A stretch of DNA of 64,000 nt from Millisia brevis NBRC 105863 (GCF_001552615.1 NZ_BCRN01000008.1:62001-126000); one strand, 5' to 3'. Positions 25,772-34,705 are shown, counted from the stretch's first letter. The notes: a model not told the origin generated them from the sequence alone. Translations and numbers: made by a program.

Positions 25772-26341
25772 GTGACGGACGTCGGAGAAGGTGCCGAGGT
25801 CCTCGAGACGTTGATGGCGCGCATAGTGGCGCGCGATCGGGACGCGTTCGCGCGGCTCTACGATCTGACATCCGCCGTGGTGTACGGCACCGTTCTTCGG
25901 GTGTTGCGCGACCCCGGGTACAGCGAGGAGACCGTGCAGGAAACCTATCTGCAGGCGTGGCGGCATGCCGAGCGCTACGACGCCTCGCGCGGTTCGGTGT
26001 CGACCTGGTTGGTCACGATGGCCCACCGCCGGGCGGTCGACAGGGTGCGTTCCGAACAGTCCCGCGGTGAGCGGGACCTGCGGGCCAATGCGCCGGAACG
26101 GGCATTCGATGCGGTGGCGGAGGCGGTCGTGGTTCGCGACGATCGCCGGCGGGTCGCCGATTGCCTCGACTCCCTGACCGATCTGCAGCGGCAGTCGGTG
26201 GAGTTGGCGTATTACCGGGGCCTGACCTACCGGGAGGTCGCGGAGAACCTGTCGGTGACCCTTCCGACGGTCAAGACCCGGATCCGCGACGGGCTGCAGC
26301 GGTTGAAGTCCTGCCTGGGAGTGGGGCGAGATGACGGATGA
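25772..26341 (+). CDS. sigK: ECF RNA polymerase sigma factor SigK
   Basis: The 189-residue ECF sigma factor has region 2 (DAFARLYDLTSAVVYGTVLR and then EETVQETYLQAW) and region 4 (LTDLQRQSVELAYYRGLTY and then TVKTRIRDGLQRLK). Length and gene order match mycobacterial SigK. The GTG start is placed 7 bases after GGAG; a nearby ATG at 25755 runs into a stop after six codons. It overlaps rskA by 11 bases, so sigma and anti-sigma are made in a fixed ratio. The gene is divergent from the FAS1 lipoprotein, the classical SigK target. The identity as SigK rather than another ECF rests mainly on the RskA partner and the promoter match. Confidence 0.93.
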   Translation: MTDVGEGAEVLETLMARIVARDRDAFARLYDLTSAVVYGTVLRVLRDPGYSEETVQETYLQAWRHAERYDASRGSVSTWLVTMAHRRAVDRVRSEQSRGERDLRANAPERAFDAVAEAVVVRDDRRRVADCLDSLTDLQRQSVELAYYRGLTYREVAENLSVTLPTVKTRIRDGLQRLKSCLGVGRDDG

Positions 26342-27062
26342 CCGGTCGGTCGCCGGGTCCCCGCACGACGACGACCCGGTCGACCTCGCTCCGCTGTACG
26401 CGCTCGATGCCCTCGACGATGTCGAGCGCCGCCGCTTGGAACGTGCCCTGGAATCCGCCCCGGCCCCGGTGGTCGCAGAATTCGATCGACAGGTCGACCA
26501 GGCCCGTGAGGTGATGGCGCGGATCGCCGAGGCGTCCGCGATCGAACCTCCCGATCGGCTGCGGGCGGAGGTACTCGGCGCGCTCGACCGGGACGGCGGT
26601 GGAGGCGCCGGTGGACCGGGGATACGGCGGTGGTTGCTGCCCGGGCTGGCCGCCGCAGCGGCGGTGGTGATCGCGCTCGCGGGCGTGGCGGTGGGCAGTC
26701 TGTTGAATCCGTCTCCGGAGACGGTGTCCGAGCAGGTTTTCGCGGCGTCCGATGTGCGCACGGTGTCCGCCGCGATCGGCGGCGACGGCACGGCGACGGT
26801 GGTCTTCTCCCGCACCACCGACGCCGGCGTCCTGGTGATGAACAATGTGCCGCCGCCGGCGGCGGGCACGGTCTATCAGATGTGGTTGCTCGGTCCGGCC
26901 GGGCCGGTCTCCGCCGGCACGATGGCCCCCGACGACGTCGCGCCCTCGACCACCGCGGTGCTCGAGGACATCGGCACCTCGACCGGGCTGGGCTTCAGTG
27001 TCGAACCACCGGGCGGATCGGTCGCTCCCGGCGAGATTTTCGCCGAACTGCCACTCGTCTGA
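26331..27062 (+). CDS. rskA: Anti-sigma-K factor RskA
   Basis: The 243-residue single-pass membrane protein has an N-terminal cytoplasmic anti-sigma domain (APLYALDALDDVERRRLERAL, then REVMARIAEAS). A membrane helix at about 99-122 (WLLPGLAAAAAVVIALAGVA) and an extracytoplasmic RskA domain follow. The outer domain contains RTVSAAIGGDGTATVVFSR and VYQMWLLGPAGPVSAGTM and ends FAELPLV, closely resembling M. tuberculosis RskA as I remember it. In mycobacteria RskA is cut by membrane proteolysis involving Rip1, releasing SigK. No protease gene is adjacent here. It overlaps the sigK 3' end, and a gap of 133 bases separates it from the next gene. Confidence 0.94.
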   Translation: MTDDRSVAGSPHDDDPVDLAPLYALDALDDVERRRLERALESAPAPVVAEFDRQVDQAREVMARIAEASAIEPPDRLRAEVLGALDRDGGGGAGGPGIRRWLLPGLAAAAAVVIALAGVAVGSLLNPSPETVSEQVFAASDVRTVSAAIGGDGTATVVFSRTTDAGVLVMNNVPPPAAGTVYQMWLLGPAGPVSAGTMAPDDVAPSTTAVLEDIGTSTGLGFSVEPPGGSVAPGEIFAELPLV

Positions 27063-27195
27063 CCTGCGGCGACAGCCGGATGTCGGCGGTTGTCGGTGTC
27101 GACCGACCCGGACCGGTCACATCTGTCGTGTGCGGCTCGTCATAGTAGGGAAAGGTCCGCACCACCGGCGGACGAACCCGGGAAAGGGACGAGTC

Positions 27196-27627
27196 ATGGC
27201 TGACGGATTCAGCGCGGCGGAACGAGCCGCGATGAAGCAGCGCGCGGAGGAACTCGCCGCGATGAAGGGCGTCAAGGGCACAACGAAGAAGATCAAGGAA
27301 TTGCAGGCCTGCATCGACGCTATCGGAGAGCTGACCGGTCTGGACAAGCAGGTCGCCGAGCGGTACCACGTCATCGTCACCGAAGAGGCTCCCGACCTCG
27401 ATCCGAAGACCTGGTACGGGTTCCCGTCCTATGCCCGCGACGGCGAGGTGCTCACCTTCGTCCAGCCGGCCACCAAGTTCGATACCCGTTATCCCACCGT
27501 CGGTTTCCAGGAGAACGCGCAGCTCGACGACGGCGCGATGTGGCCGGTCGCCTACGCGGTCGTCGAATGGAACGACGACGTCGAGAAGCGGTTGCGCGCC
27601 ATCGTCCGCAAGGCCGCCGGCGCCTGA
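27196..27627 (+). CDS. DUF1801-like small cytoplasmic protein
   Basis: The 143-residue soluble protein has an N-terminal Lys/Glu-rich helical part (FSAAERAAMKQRAEELAAMKG). A domain with YGFPSYARDGEVLTFVQPA and WPVAYAVVEWNDDVEKRLRA follows. The second part matches my memory of the YdhG/DUF1801 fold, sometimes called an iron chaperone, but I would not assign a function. The ATG is preceded by AAAGGGACGA. It opens a run of three genes (this gene, DUF1059, ECF41 sigma factor) with gaps of 40 and 4 bases, likely one operon separate from sigK-rskA. Confidence 0.8.
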   Translation: MADGFSAAERAAMKQRAEELAAMKGVKGTTKKIKELQACIDAIGELTGLDKQVAERYHVIVTEEAPDLDPKTWYGFPSYARDGEVLTFVQPATKFDTRYPTVGFQENAQLDDGAMWPVAYAVVEWNDDVEKRLRAIVRKAAGA

Positions 27628-27667
27628 GCCCGGCTCCCCACCATCACCACCCGATCGAGGAGACACC

Positions 27668-27904
27668 ATGAAGACCATGACCTGCCGTCAGCTGGGCGGC
27701 CCCTGCGAAGTCGAACACCACGGCGCGTCCGCGGACGACGTCATCCAGGCGCAGGACCGGCACCTCAAGGAGGCCGAGAAGGCCGGTGACGCCACCCATC
27801 AGGAGGCGCGCGACGCGATGAAGGGCCGGTGGCGGCGGCCGAAGAAGTCGCTCGACTGGTACCGCGCGATGCAGAAGGCGTTCGCCGACCTGCCGGAGAA
27901 CTGA
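27668..27904 (+). CDS. DUF1059 family small protein
   Basis: The 78-residue protein MKTMTCRQLGGPCEVEHHG... fits the DUF1059 pattern. It has a Cys-rich N-terminus with C6 and C13 and a His pair, then a helical ASADDVIQAQDRHLKEAEKAGD segment. The lone pair of cysteines and the two adjacent histidines could bind a metal, but no function is established. GAGGAG precedes the ATG by 6 bases. It ends 4 bases before the ECF41 sigma gene, which suggests that the pair is co-regulated or that the small protein works with the sigma factor. Confidence 0.85.
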   Translation: MKTMTCRQLGGPCEVEHHGASADDVIQAQDRHLKEAEKAGDATHQEARDAMKGRWRRPKKSLDWYRAMQKAFADLPEN

Positions 27905-27908
27905 TCCG

Positions 27909-28778
27909 ATGACCGATGCCGCGGTGACCGAGCAATTCGAGGCCGAGCGGCCCCGCCTGATCGCGTTGGCCGGTCGGATGCTCGGCAACGCCGCCGACGC
28001 CGAGGACGTCGTCCAACAGGCGTGGCTGCGGTTGCACGCCACCGAGACCGAGATCGAACGGCTGCCGGCCTGGTTGACCACGGTGACCGGCCGGCTGTGC
28101 CTCGACCGGCTGCGCGCCCGCGCCCCCGAGCCGGTCGAGGACATCGATGTCCACCTCGCCCGGGACGATTCGGACGAAAGCGCCCGCGACCCGGCCGATC
28201 TCGCGGCTCTGGCCGACACCGTCGGCGTCGCCCTGCAGGTGGTGCTCGAACGGCTGCGCCCGGACGAGCGGGTGGCGTTCGTGCTGCACGACAGCTTCGG
28301 CTATCCGTTTGCGACGATCGCGGCGGTCCTCGACACCACCCCGGCGGCGGCCCGCAAGCTCGCCTCCCGCGCCCGCGCGAAGATCACCCAACCGTCGCCC
28401 GAGGATCAGCTCGCCGACTGGGAGGTGGTCGACGCGTTCATGGACGCCGCCCGCGGCGGCGACCTCGCCCGGCTGCTCGACCTGCTCGCCCCCGATGCGC
28501 AGGTGCGCGCCGACGAGGCCGCGGTCCTGCTCGGTACTCCGGAACGGATCGACGGCAGCGATGCGATCTCGGCGTTCTTCAACGGGGCCGCGCATGCCGC
28601 GTTGGCCGTCTACACCGGCGACCGCCCGGCCGCGGCCTGGTTCGATCGCGGCGTCGCGCGGGTGGTCTTCGACTTCACCCTGATCGACGGCAAGGTCGCC
28701 GGGATCACCTTCCGCGCCGCGCCCGAGGTCCTGGCCGAGGTGGTCCGACGGAAGGACGCGCGACGGATCGAGCGGTGA
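27909..28778 (+). CDS. ECF41-type sigma factor with SnoaL-like C-terminal domain (SigJ-like)
   Basis: The 289-residue protein has sigma region 2 (RLIALAGRMLGNAADAEDVVQQAWLR), region 4 (RPDERVAFVLHDSFGYPF, then TPAAARKLASRAR) and a C-terminal SnoaL/NTF2-like domain from about residue 175. The start of that domain, WEVVDAFMDAARGGDLARLLDLLAPDA, is diagnostic of the ECF41 group, which includes M. tuberculosis SigJ. In this group the fused C-terminal domain replaces a separate anti-sigma factor, consistent with none being present here. ECF41 genes are often next to small oxidoreductase or carboxymuconolactone-decarboxylase genes; here the neighbours are DUF1059 and DUF1801 proteins instead. It is convergent with the MFS gene 10 bases away. 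Confidence 0.93.
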   Translation: MTDAAVTEQFEAERPRLIALAGRMLGNAADAEDVVQQAWLRLHATETEIERLPAWLTTVTGRLCLDRLRARAPEPVEDIDVHLARDDSDESARDPADLAALADTVGVALQVVLERLRPDERVAFVLHDSFGYPFATIAAVLDTTPAAARKLASRARAKITQPSPEDQLADWEVVDAFMDAARGGDLARLLDLLAPDAQVRADEAAVLLGTPERIDGSDAISAFFNGAAHAALAVYTGDRPAAAWFDRGVARVVFDFTLIDGKVAGITFRAAPEVLAEVVRRKDARRIER

Positions 28779-28788
28779 CGGTGCGCGG

Positions 28789-30378
28789 TCAGCCGCGGGT
28801 GTCGAGCAGCGCCGAGGCGGCGGGCTTCCACGGCATGCGCAGCGCGACGATCACCGCGCAGACCAGGCAGGCGCCGACCGTCGCCCACGTCGCGTACTGG
28901 AACCCCTCGAGGGTCGCCGACTTCATCGACAGGATCAGGTCGGCCTTCGCGGCGTCGAAGAGCGCCGGGGTGTCGCGGTTGGACATCTCGAGGACGGCCA
29001 GCACGCTGTTGGCGGCAAACTCCTTGTCCAGGTCGGACATCAGGGCGGTGGGTACCGCATCGACCAGCGGACGCACGGTGCTGGTGTAGTAGGACGCGAC
29101 GATCGATCCGAGGATCGCGATGCCGAGGGCGCCGCCGATCTCGCGGGTGGTGTCGTTGACCGCCGAGCCGGCGCCCGCCTCGTCCAGACCCACCGACCCC
29201 ATGATCGAGTCGGTGGCCGGGCCCTGCACGATCGCCAGCCCGATACCCATCAGCACCATCGACAGCAGGACCGGGCCGACGTACGGGGTATCCACGGTCA
29301 CCGATCCGGCGATGAACATGCCGCCCGACAGCACCACCAGACCGAGGACGATCATGGCCGTCGCGCCGGCGCACTGGGCGATCATCGTCGCCGCGGGTGC
29401 GGTGACCGCGACCGCCACCGCGAACGGCAGGGACGCCAGGCCGAACTGCAACGGCCCGTACTCCCGCACACCCTGGAAGTACTGGCTGATCAGGAAGAGG
29501 AATCCGAACATCGAGAAGTAGGCGACGGCGATGGCCATCGCGGGCATCGAGAAGCGCGGCAGCGCGAACAGTCCGATGTTCAGTACCGGGAACTCCACCC
29601 GCGACTCGCGACGCACGAAGGCGACGAGGGCGAGCACGCTGATGACGTAGCCTGCGATCGACACCGGCGAGACCCAGCCGCGGTGCGGCGCCTCGATGAT
29701 CGTCCAGACCAGGACGCCGACGGCGACCAGCGACAGTGCGATGCCCGGGATGTCCATCCGCCCGCTGTGGCCGGACCGCGACTCGGGGACCCAGATCATC
29801 GCCGCGCCCGCCACCAGCAGCGCGATCGGCACGTTGATCCAGAACACCGAATGCCAGCTGAAGTGCTCGAGCAGCCAGCCGCCCACCGTCGGCCCGATCC
29901 CGACGGCGAAGCCCGCCATCGCCGTCCAGGCGGCCACCGCCAGCGCCCGGGCCTTGCCCGGCTCGAAGATCGCGATGACCAGGGCCAGCGTCGCCGGGAA
30001 GACGGCGGCGGCGAAGACGCCCATGCCCGCCCGGGCGATCAGGACCTGTTCGATACCGGTGGCCAGGGCCCCGACCAGGGACATCACCGCGACGCCGGCC
30101 AGGCCGATCATCATGATGCGGCGTCGGCCGTAGCGGTCGGCGAGGTGGCCGAGCGCCAGCAGGAAGCAGGCGAAGGTCAAGGTGTAGGCGTCGACGATCC
30201 ACTGCATCGAGCTGAAGCGAGCCTGCATGTCGAGGGCCATCGTCGGCAGCGCGACCACGACGATCGTGTTGTCGAGCAGCACCAGCAGTTCGGCGATGCA
30301 GATCACCAGTAGGGCGACCCACCGGGCGCGGGAACGCTGCGGGGTGCGGGAATCCGAGCCGGCTATGGTCTCCGTCAT
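28789..30378 (-). CDS. MFS drug exporter, DHA2 (14-helix) family
   Basis: The 529-residue permease follows the EmrB/QacA layout with about 14 transmembrane helices. It opens with RWVALLVICIAELLVLLDNTIVVVALPTM, which holds the family motif in helix 1. MQWIVDAYTLTFACFLL comes next, then LADRYGRRRIMMIGL as loop 2-3. Proton-driven efflux of lipophilic cations or drugs is expected; the substrate cannot be predicted. No TetR or MarR regulator gene is adjacent, unlike many such pumps. The ATG at 30378 opens a monocistronic unit with about 160 non-coding bases upstream. Confidence 0.92.
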   Translation of the reverse strand: MTETIAGSDSRTPQRSRARWVALLVICIAELLVLLDNTIVVVALPTMALDMQARFSSMQWIVDAYTLTFACFLLALGHLADRYGRRRIMMIGLAGVAVMSLVGALATGIEQVLIARAGMGVFAAAVFPATLALVIAIFEPGKARALAVAAWTAMAGFAVGIGPTVGGWLLEHFSWHSVFWINVPIALLVAGAAMIWVPESRSGHSGRMDIPGIALSLVAVGVLVWTIIEAPHRGWVSPVSIAGYVISVLALVAFVRRESRVEFPVLNIGLFALPRFSMPAMAIAVAYFSMFGFLFLISQYFQGVREYGPLQFGLASLPFAVAVAVTAPAATMIAQCAGATAMIVLGLVVLSGGMFIAGSVTVDTPYVGPVLLSMVLMGIGLAIVQGPATDSIMGSVGLDEAGAGSAVNDTTREIGGALGIAILGSIVASYYTSTVRPLVDAVPTALMSDLDKEFAANSVLAVLEMSNRDTPALFDAAKADLILSMKSATLEGFQYATWATVGACLVCAVIVALRMPWKPAASALLDTRG

Positions 30379-30541
30379 AACTGGTGAATGTATGAGTGAC
30401 GCGCCGTAACGGCAAGACGTGTGAGCTCGCTGTGGGGGAACGAACGATCAACCGGCTAACGTGCCGTGGATCACAAAAGGGTCGGCGGGACGAGCCGCGA
30501 CGTCGGCCGTACCGGCGGGGAAGTCTCGGGTGGGCCGTCGA

Positions 30542-31711
30542 TCAGGCTTCGGTGAAGCGGCTGATACCGGCCATGCCCGCGGTGATGTCGAGGTCGGCCA
30601 GCAGGCTGCGCAGCGCGTGGGTGACGCCGTCCGCACCGGCGAGGCCCAGGCCGTAGACCCAGGGCCGGCCGTAGAGGACCGCCTTGGCGCCGAGATCGCG
30701 GGTGGCGAGAATATCGCTGCCACAACGGATGCCGGAGTCCAGTAGCACATCCGCCCGGTCGCCGACCGCGCTGACGATCCCGCCGAGGGCCTGGAGGGAG
30801 GCGATCGCCCCGTCGACCTGTCGGCCGCCGTGGTTGCTGACGATCACACCGTTCGCGCCGGCGTCGACCACGGCGCGGGCATCGTCGGGGTGCAGGATGC
30901 CCTTCACCGCGATCGGCAGCGTCGTCCACTCGCGCAGGGTGGAGATCGACTCCGGCCGCAGGGTGTGGTTGCCGAACATCCCGACCCAGGTCAGCACCGC
31001 CATCTGCCGCGCCTGCTCCGACTCCTCGGGCGGGGCCTGCAGGCGACCGCGGAAGACCGGGTCGGAGAAGTAATTCGCCACGCCCTTGGCCTGCAGGAAG
31101 GGCAGGTGGGCCAGTTCGAGATCCCGCGGCCGCCAGCCCATGCCGGGGGTATCGGCGGTGACGATGATGGCGGCGGCGCCGGCCTTCTCGGCCCGTTCGA
31201 CCAGCGAGCGGGCGACCTCGTCGTCGGCCGGCCAGTAGAGCTGGAACCACCACGGCGCGCCGCCGGCCTCGGCGATCGTCGCGGCGTAGTCCTCGATGGT
31301 GGTCGATGCCGCCGTCGACAGCACCGAGCCGACACCGAGCGGTGCGACCGCCCGCGCGACCGCGCGCTCGGCGTCCGGGTGCACCAATTCGAGCACCCCG
31401 ATCGGCGCGGTCAGCACCGGTGCGGGCAGTGCGGTACCGAGCACCGTCACCGACAGGTCCCGACCGTCGGGTGCCGACGACCCGGTCCACATCCGCGGGA
31501 CCAGCCAATGCTCGTCGAACGCGGCGATGTTGTTCGCCATGGTGCGCTCGGTACCGGCGCCGCCGGCGATGTAGGCGAATACCTCCGGCGCGAGGGTGTC
31601 GCGGGCGCGGGCCTCGAGCCCGGCGGCGGTCACCGGCAATGCCGGGCGGGTCCCGCCGAGGCCGAGGAAGTAGGTCTCGTTCTGAAACTGTCCGAAACTC
31701 ACGTCCCGCAC
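30542..31711 (-). CDS. FMN-dependent alpha-hydroxy acid oxidase, lactate 2-monooxygenase-like
   Basis: The 389-residue TIM-barrel flavoenzyme shows PIGVLELVHPDAE, WWFQLYWP, GWRPRDLELAHLPFL, the catalytic-Lys strand LPIAVKGILHPDDAR, the active His motif VSNHGGRQVDGA and the FMN-phosphate loop LLDSGIRCGSDI. The WRPRDL segment and N-terminus FGQFQNETYFLGLG match mycobacterial lactate 2-monooxygenase more than lactate dehydrogenases of the LldD group. It probably oxidises lactate or another 2-hydroxy acid with oxygen. The start is uncertain: GTG at 31711 or an in-frame GTG at 31702. It lies 25 bases after the tmsB stop and may be the third gene of the tmsA-tmsB operon. A link to 10-methyl fatty acid synthesis is not obvious. 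Confidence 0.87.
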   Translation of the reverse strand: MRDVSFGQFQNETYFLGLGGTRPALPVTAAGLEARARDTLAPEVFAYIAGGAGTERTMANNIAAFDEHWLVPRMWTGSSAPDGRDLSVTVLGTALPAPVLTAPIGVLELVHPDAERAVARAVAPLGVGSVLSTAASTTIEDYAATIAEAGGAPWWFQLYWPADDEVARSLVERAEKAGAAAIIVTADTPGMGWRPRDLELAHLPFLQAKGVANYFSDPVFRGRLQAPPEESEQARQMAVLTWVGMFGNHTLRPESISTLREWTTLPIAVKGILHPDDARAVVDAGANGVIVSNHGGRQVDGAIASLQALGGIVSAVGDRADVLLDSGIRCGSDILATRDLGAKAVLYGRPWVYGLGLAGADGVTHALRSLLADLDITAGMAGISRFTEA

Positions 31712-31736
31712 ATTACGCGCCGTGTGCGGTCCGGTG

Positions 31737-33044
31737 TCAGCCGTTCCACCAGGGGCGCAGGGGAAGTCCGGCCGAGCCCTGCTCGTCGAGCTTGACCGCC
31801 AGCACCTGGTGGAGCTGGACGATATTGCGCTCGAACCCGAGCCGCGAACCCGCCATGTACAGACCCCACACCCGAGCGGTCGACGGACCGACCTCGGCGA
31901 CGCAGGCGTCCCAGTTGGTGACCAGGTTGCGGCACCACTGTTCGAGGGTCAGGGCGTAGTGCTCGCGCAGATTCTCCTCGTGCCGCACCTCGAGTCCGAT
32001 GTTCTGGATCTCGGTGATGATGCGGCCCGAACCGGTCAGCTCCCCGTCGGGGAAGACGTACCGGTCGATGAATCCACCGGCGCGCGGGTCCTTGTGGTTG
32101 TCCGGGCGGGTGATGCAGTGATTGAGCATCAGACCGCCGGGTCGCAGCCGTTCGGAGATGAACCGGAAGTAGCTCGGATAGTTCGACACCCCGATGTGCT
32201 CGGTCAAACCGATCGAGGACACCGCGTCGAAGCCGGTTTCGGTGATGTCGCGGTAGTCGCTGTGCCGCACCTCGGCCAGGTCGCCGAGGCCCTCCTTCTC
32301 GATCGCGGCCTGCGCCCACTGCGCCTGTTCCTTCGACAGCGTCACGCCGAGAGCCTTTACCCCGTGGCGCGCCGCGTAGCGGACCATCGAACCCCAGCCG
32401 CAGCCGATGTCGAGCAGCCGGTCACCCGGCTTCAGGTTCAGCTTCTCGAAGACCAGTCGATATTTGTTGTCCTGGGCTTCCTCGAGCGTGGCCGCCGCGT
32501 CGGGGAAGGCGGCGCAGGTGTACGTCATCGACGGGCCGAGAACGTATTCGTAGAACGTATTGGAGACGTCGTAGTGATGGTGGATCGCTTCGGCGTCGCG
32601 GGTGAACGAGTGGCGCAATCCCTCGGCGAGCCGCCGCCAACGCGGCAGCGCCTCCTGCGGCGGCGGTGCGACGGGGATGAACCTTTCGAGGCCGAGGGAG
32701 CGGGCGACCAATGCGAGGTCGCGGGCCGACGGCCGGGTGAAGTGCATCTCGCGCAGGACCTGGAGCAGGTCGTAGGGGTCGCCGGGGTGCGTGCCGGTCA
32801 TCTCCAGATCGCCGGAGATGTAGGCGCGGGCCATCCCCAGGTCTCCGGGGGCGGTCACCAGGTAGGTGACCCCGCGCGGCGTCTTCAGGTTCAGCCCGAA
32901 CTTGGCATCCGGGTCGCCGGTGGAGCTGCCGTCGTAGGCGGTGAAATGCAGCGGCAACGCCTCGCCCGTGAAGATCTCGAGGACCTCGGCGAGAGTCAAC
33001 GGGGGCTGCGCGGTCGGGCTGTTCGAATCTCGAAGCAACGTCAT
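31737..33044 (-). CDS. tmsB: Fatty-acid methyltransferase for 10-methylene/10-methyl stearate (Rv3720 homologue)
   Basis: The 435-residue enzyme is in the cyclopropane-fatty-acyl-phospholipid synthase family. It has an N-terminal lipid-binding part, then HHYDVSNTFYEYVLGPSMTYT and the SAM motif LLDIGCGWGSM. LTEHIGVSNYPSYF and YVFPDGEL also match the family. In actinobacteria this subgroup with its partner FAD reductase makes tuberculostearic (10-methylstearic) acid: the methyltransferase adds a methylene to the oleoyl chain and the reductase saturates it. The reductase gene is directly upstream with a 76-base gap, and the pair lies next to dnaX in mycobacteria. The symbol follows the published tmsA/tmsB naming as I recall it; cfa and bfa names also exist. 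Confidence 0.9.
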   Translation of the reverse strand: MTLLRDSNSPTAQPPLTLAEVLEIFTGEALPLHFTAYDGSSTGDPDAKFGLNLKTPRGVTYLVTAPGDLGMARAYISGDLEMTGTHPGDPYDLLQVLREMHFTRPSARDLALVARSLGLERFIPVAPPPQEALPRWRRLAEGLRHSFTRDAEAIHHHYDVSNTFYEYVLGPSMTYTCAAFPDAAATLEEAQDNKYRLVFEKLNLKPGDRLLDIGCGWGSMVRYAARHGVKALGVTLSKEQAQWAQAAIEKEGLGDLAEVRHSDYRDITETGFDAVSSIGLTEHIGVSNYPSYFRFISERLRPGGLMLNHCITRPDNHKDPRAGGFIDRYVFPDGELTGSGRIITEIQNIGLEVRHEENLREHYALTLEQWCRNLVTNWDACVAEVGPSTARVWGLYMAGSRLGFERNIVQLHQVLAVKLDEQGSAGLPLRPWWNG

Positions 33045-33120
33045 GATCGTTCCTCTCGTGGAGGGCGGATATCGGTATCGGTGACCCTGGTACAGCTGCG
33101 CGACGGCGTCGTTGCCGTCG

Positions 33121-34557
33121 TCATCGCCGCTGTACCACCTTCGAATACAGGTCGAGCAGACGGTGATCGGGGTCGTATATGTCGCGGAGCCGCCGATAGT
33201 GCGCTCCGCCGTAGAGGGAGTCGAATTCCTCGGGGCCGTAGTAGGCCTCCGAGTAGAGCGACTTGTGCCCGTCGAGTGCGGAGACCCGCTTCTCGATCAG
33301 TCGATTGGCGTGGCCGGGGTCGCCCGGGGTCATCGGGACCGATGACCAGAAGCCGACGTTGACGTAGGTGCGTTTCGGCTCCAGTGGGTAGAGCGGCCAG
33401 CGGCGGTCGGCGTCGTCGGGCCGACCCGACTCGCGCAACCGCAACGGGCACAACCATATCGGCTCGATCGGAAGGGCGTCGAGGAACCAGGAGACGAATT
33501 CCTCGGTGCGGTCGAGTGGCACCTCGATGTCCTGCACCACCCGCTCGCGCGGCGGATTGCCCTTGCGCGCCTCGAGCCGATCGGCTATCGAAAAGCGCTG
33601 GTCGAGGGCGATCAACTTCCAGTAGAAACTGCTGCGCCGATACCGTTTCGGCCAGAGCCGGCGGATCCGGGGGTTCTGGGCGCCGAATGCCCGGGAGCAC
33701 CAGAACCAATCGGTGTCCCACCGCCAGATGTAGTCGGCGATGGTCAGCCGATCGCGCTTCGGTGCGGTCGAGTCGTGCCGGATCGACCGGTAGTAGATCC
33801 GCTGCCCGGTGTAGTCGCTGACCGGCCCGGGCTCGTCGGTCTTGCGGCCGAGCGTCAGATAGGACTCGTCGGCGGTGAACACCACCCCGTCGAGATAGTC
33901 GACCGTCTCGCCCAGATAGCTACCGCTCGCACCGATCTCGTCGATCGCGTCGATCAGCGGGCCGAGCGCGTGGAAACGGACATGACGCAGGGCGACGAAG
34001 GGCGGGGCCGGCTCGAGGGCGATCTTCAATCGCGTCGAGTAGCCGAGGGTGCCGTAGGAGTTCGGGAATCCGCGGAACAGATCGGCGTGCGGCCCGTCCG
34101 GGCCGGCGGTGACGACCTCGCCGCTGCCGGTCAGCACGTCGACCTCGAGGACCGACTCGTGTGGCAGCCCGTTGCGGAAGGACGTCGACTCGATGCCGAG
34201 GCCGGTGACCGCGCCGCCGAGCGTGATCGTCTTGAGCTGCGGAACGACCAGAGGGAGAAGTCCGAACCGGAGGGTCGTCGCGACGAGGTGCTCGTAGGTG
34301 CACATGCCGCCCACGTCGGCCGTGCGGGCGTCCGGGTCGACGGCGATGACCGCGTCCAGCCCGTCGACGCGCAGGCCCGGGCCGCGGTTGGCCGCGCGGG
34401 CGCGAAAGAGGTTGGAGGTCTTCTTGGCCAGCCGCACGGGCGAGTCCGCCGGGATCGCGCGGAACTGCTCGATCAGGTCCTCGACGACGCGGCGATGTTC
34501 CGCGAAGCCGGTGATCGGCTTCGCCCCCAGATCGAGATCCGCTCGTGAAAGCGCCAC
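33121..34557 (-). CDS. tmsA: FAD-dependent reductase of 10-methyl fatty acid synthesis (Rv3719 homologue)
   Basis: The 478-residue protein has a PCMH-type FAD-binding N-terminal domain: VIAVDPDARTADVGGMCTYEHL, then PQLKTITLGGAVTGLGIES and GFPNSYGTLGY. The C-terminal domain resembles the DWARF1/DHCR24 reductases. The likely reaction is NADPH-driven reduction of 10-methylene to 10-methyl fatty acyl chains made by the next gene. No histidine for covalent flavin attachment stands out. The start is GTG (VALSRADLDLGAKPI). It is divergent from the SRPBCC gene with about 150 bases between. The trio of this gene, tmsB and the SRPBCC gene keeps the mycobacterial order. Confidence 0.9.
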   Translation of the reverse strand: MALSRADLDLGAKPITGFAEHRRVVEDLIEQFRAIPADSPVRLAKKTSNLFRARAANRGPGLRVDGLDAVIAVDPDARTADVGGMCTYEHLVATTLRFGLLPLVVPQLKTITLGGAVTGLGIESTSFRNGLPHESVLEVDVLTGSGEVVTAGPDGPHADLFRGFPNSYGTLGYSTRLKIALEPAPPFVALRHVRFHALGPLIDAIDEIGASGSYLGETVDYLDGVVFTADESYLTLGRKTDEPGPVSDYTGQRIYYRSIRHDSTAPKRDRLTIADYIWRWDTDWFWCSRAFGAQNPRIRRLWPKRYRRSSFYWKLIALDQRFSIADRLEARKGNPPRERVVQDIEVPLDRTEEFVSWFLDALPIEPIWLCPLRLRESGRPDDADRRWPLYPLEPKRTYVNVGFWSSVPMTPGDPGHANRLIEKRVSALDGHKSLYSEAYYGPEEFDSLYGGAHYRRLRDIYDPDHRLLDLYSKVVQRR

Positions 34558-34705
34558 TTCGCCAGACTAGTCGCGGGGTCCGACGACTTCCACAGATCAC
34601 CGTCACACCTGGTGGCGGCCGGTCGCCCCGCGGGGGCAGGATGATGCGGTACATCGGCACCCACGGGTGCGCACCCGAAACTCAGTTCAGGAGGGACCCA
34701 CTCAC

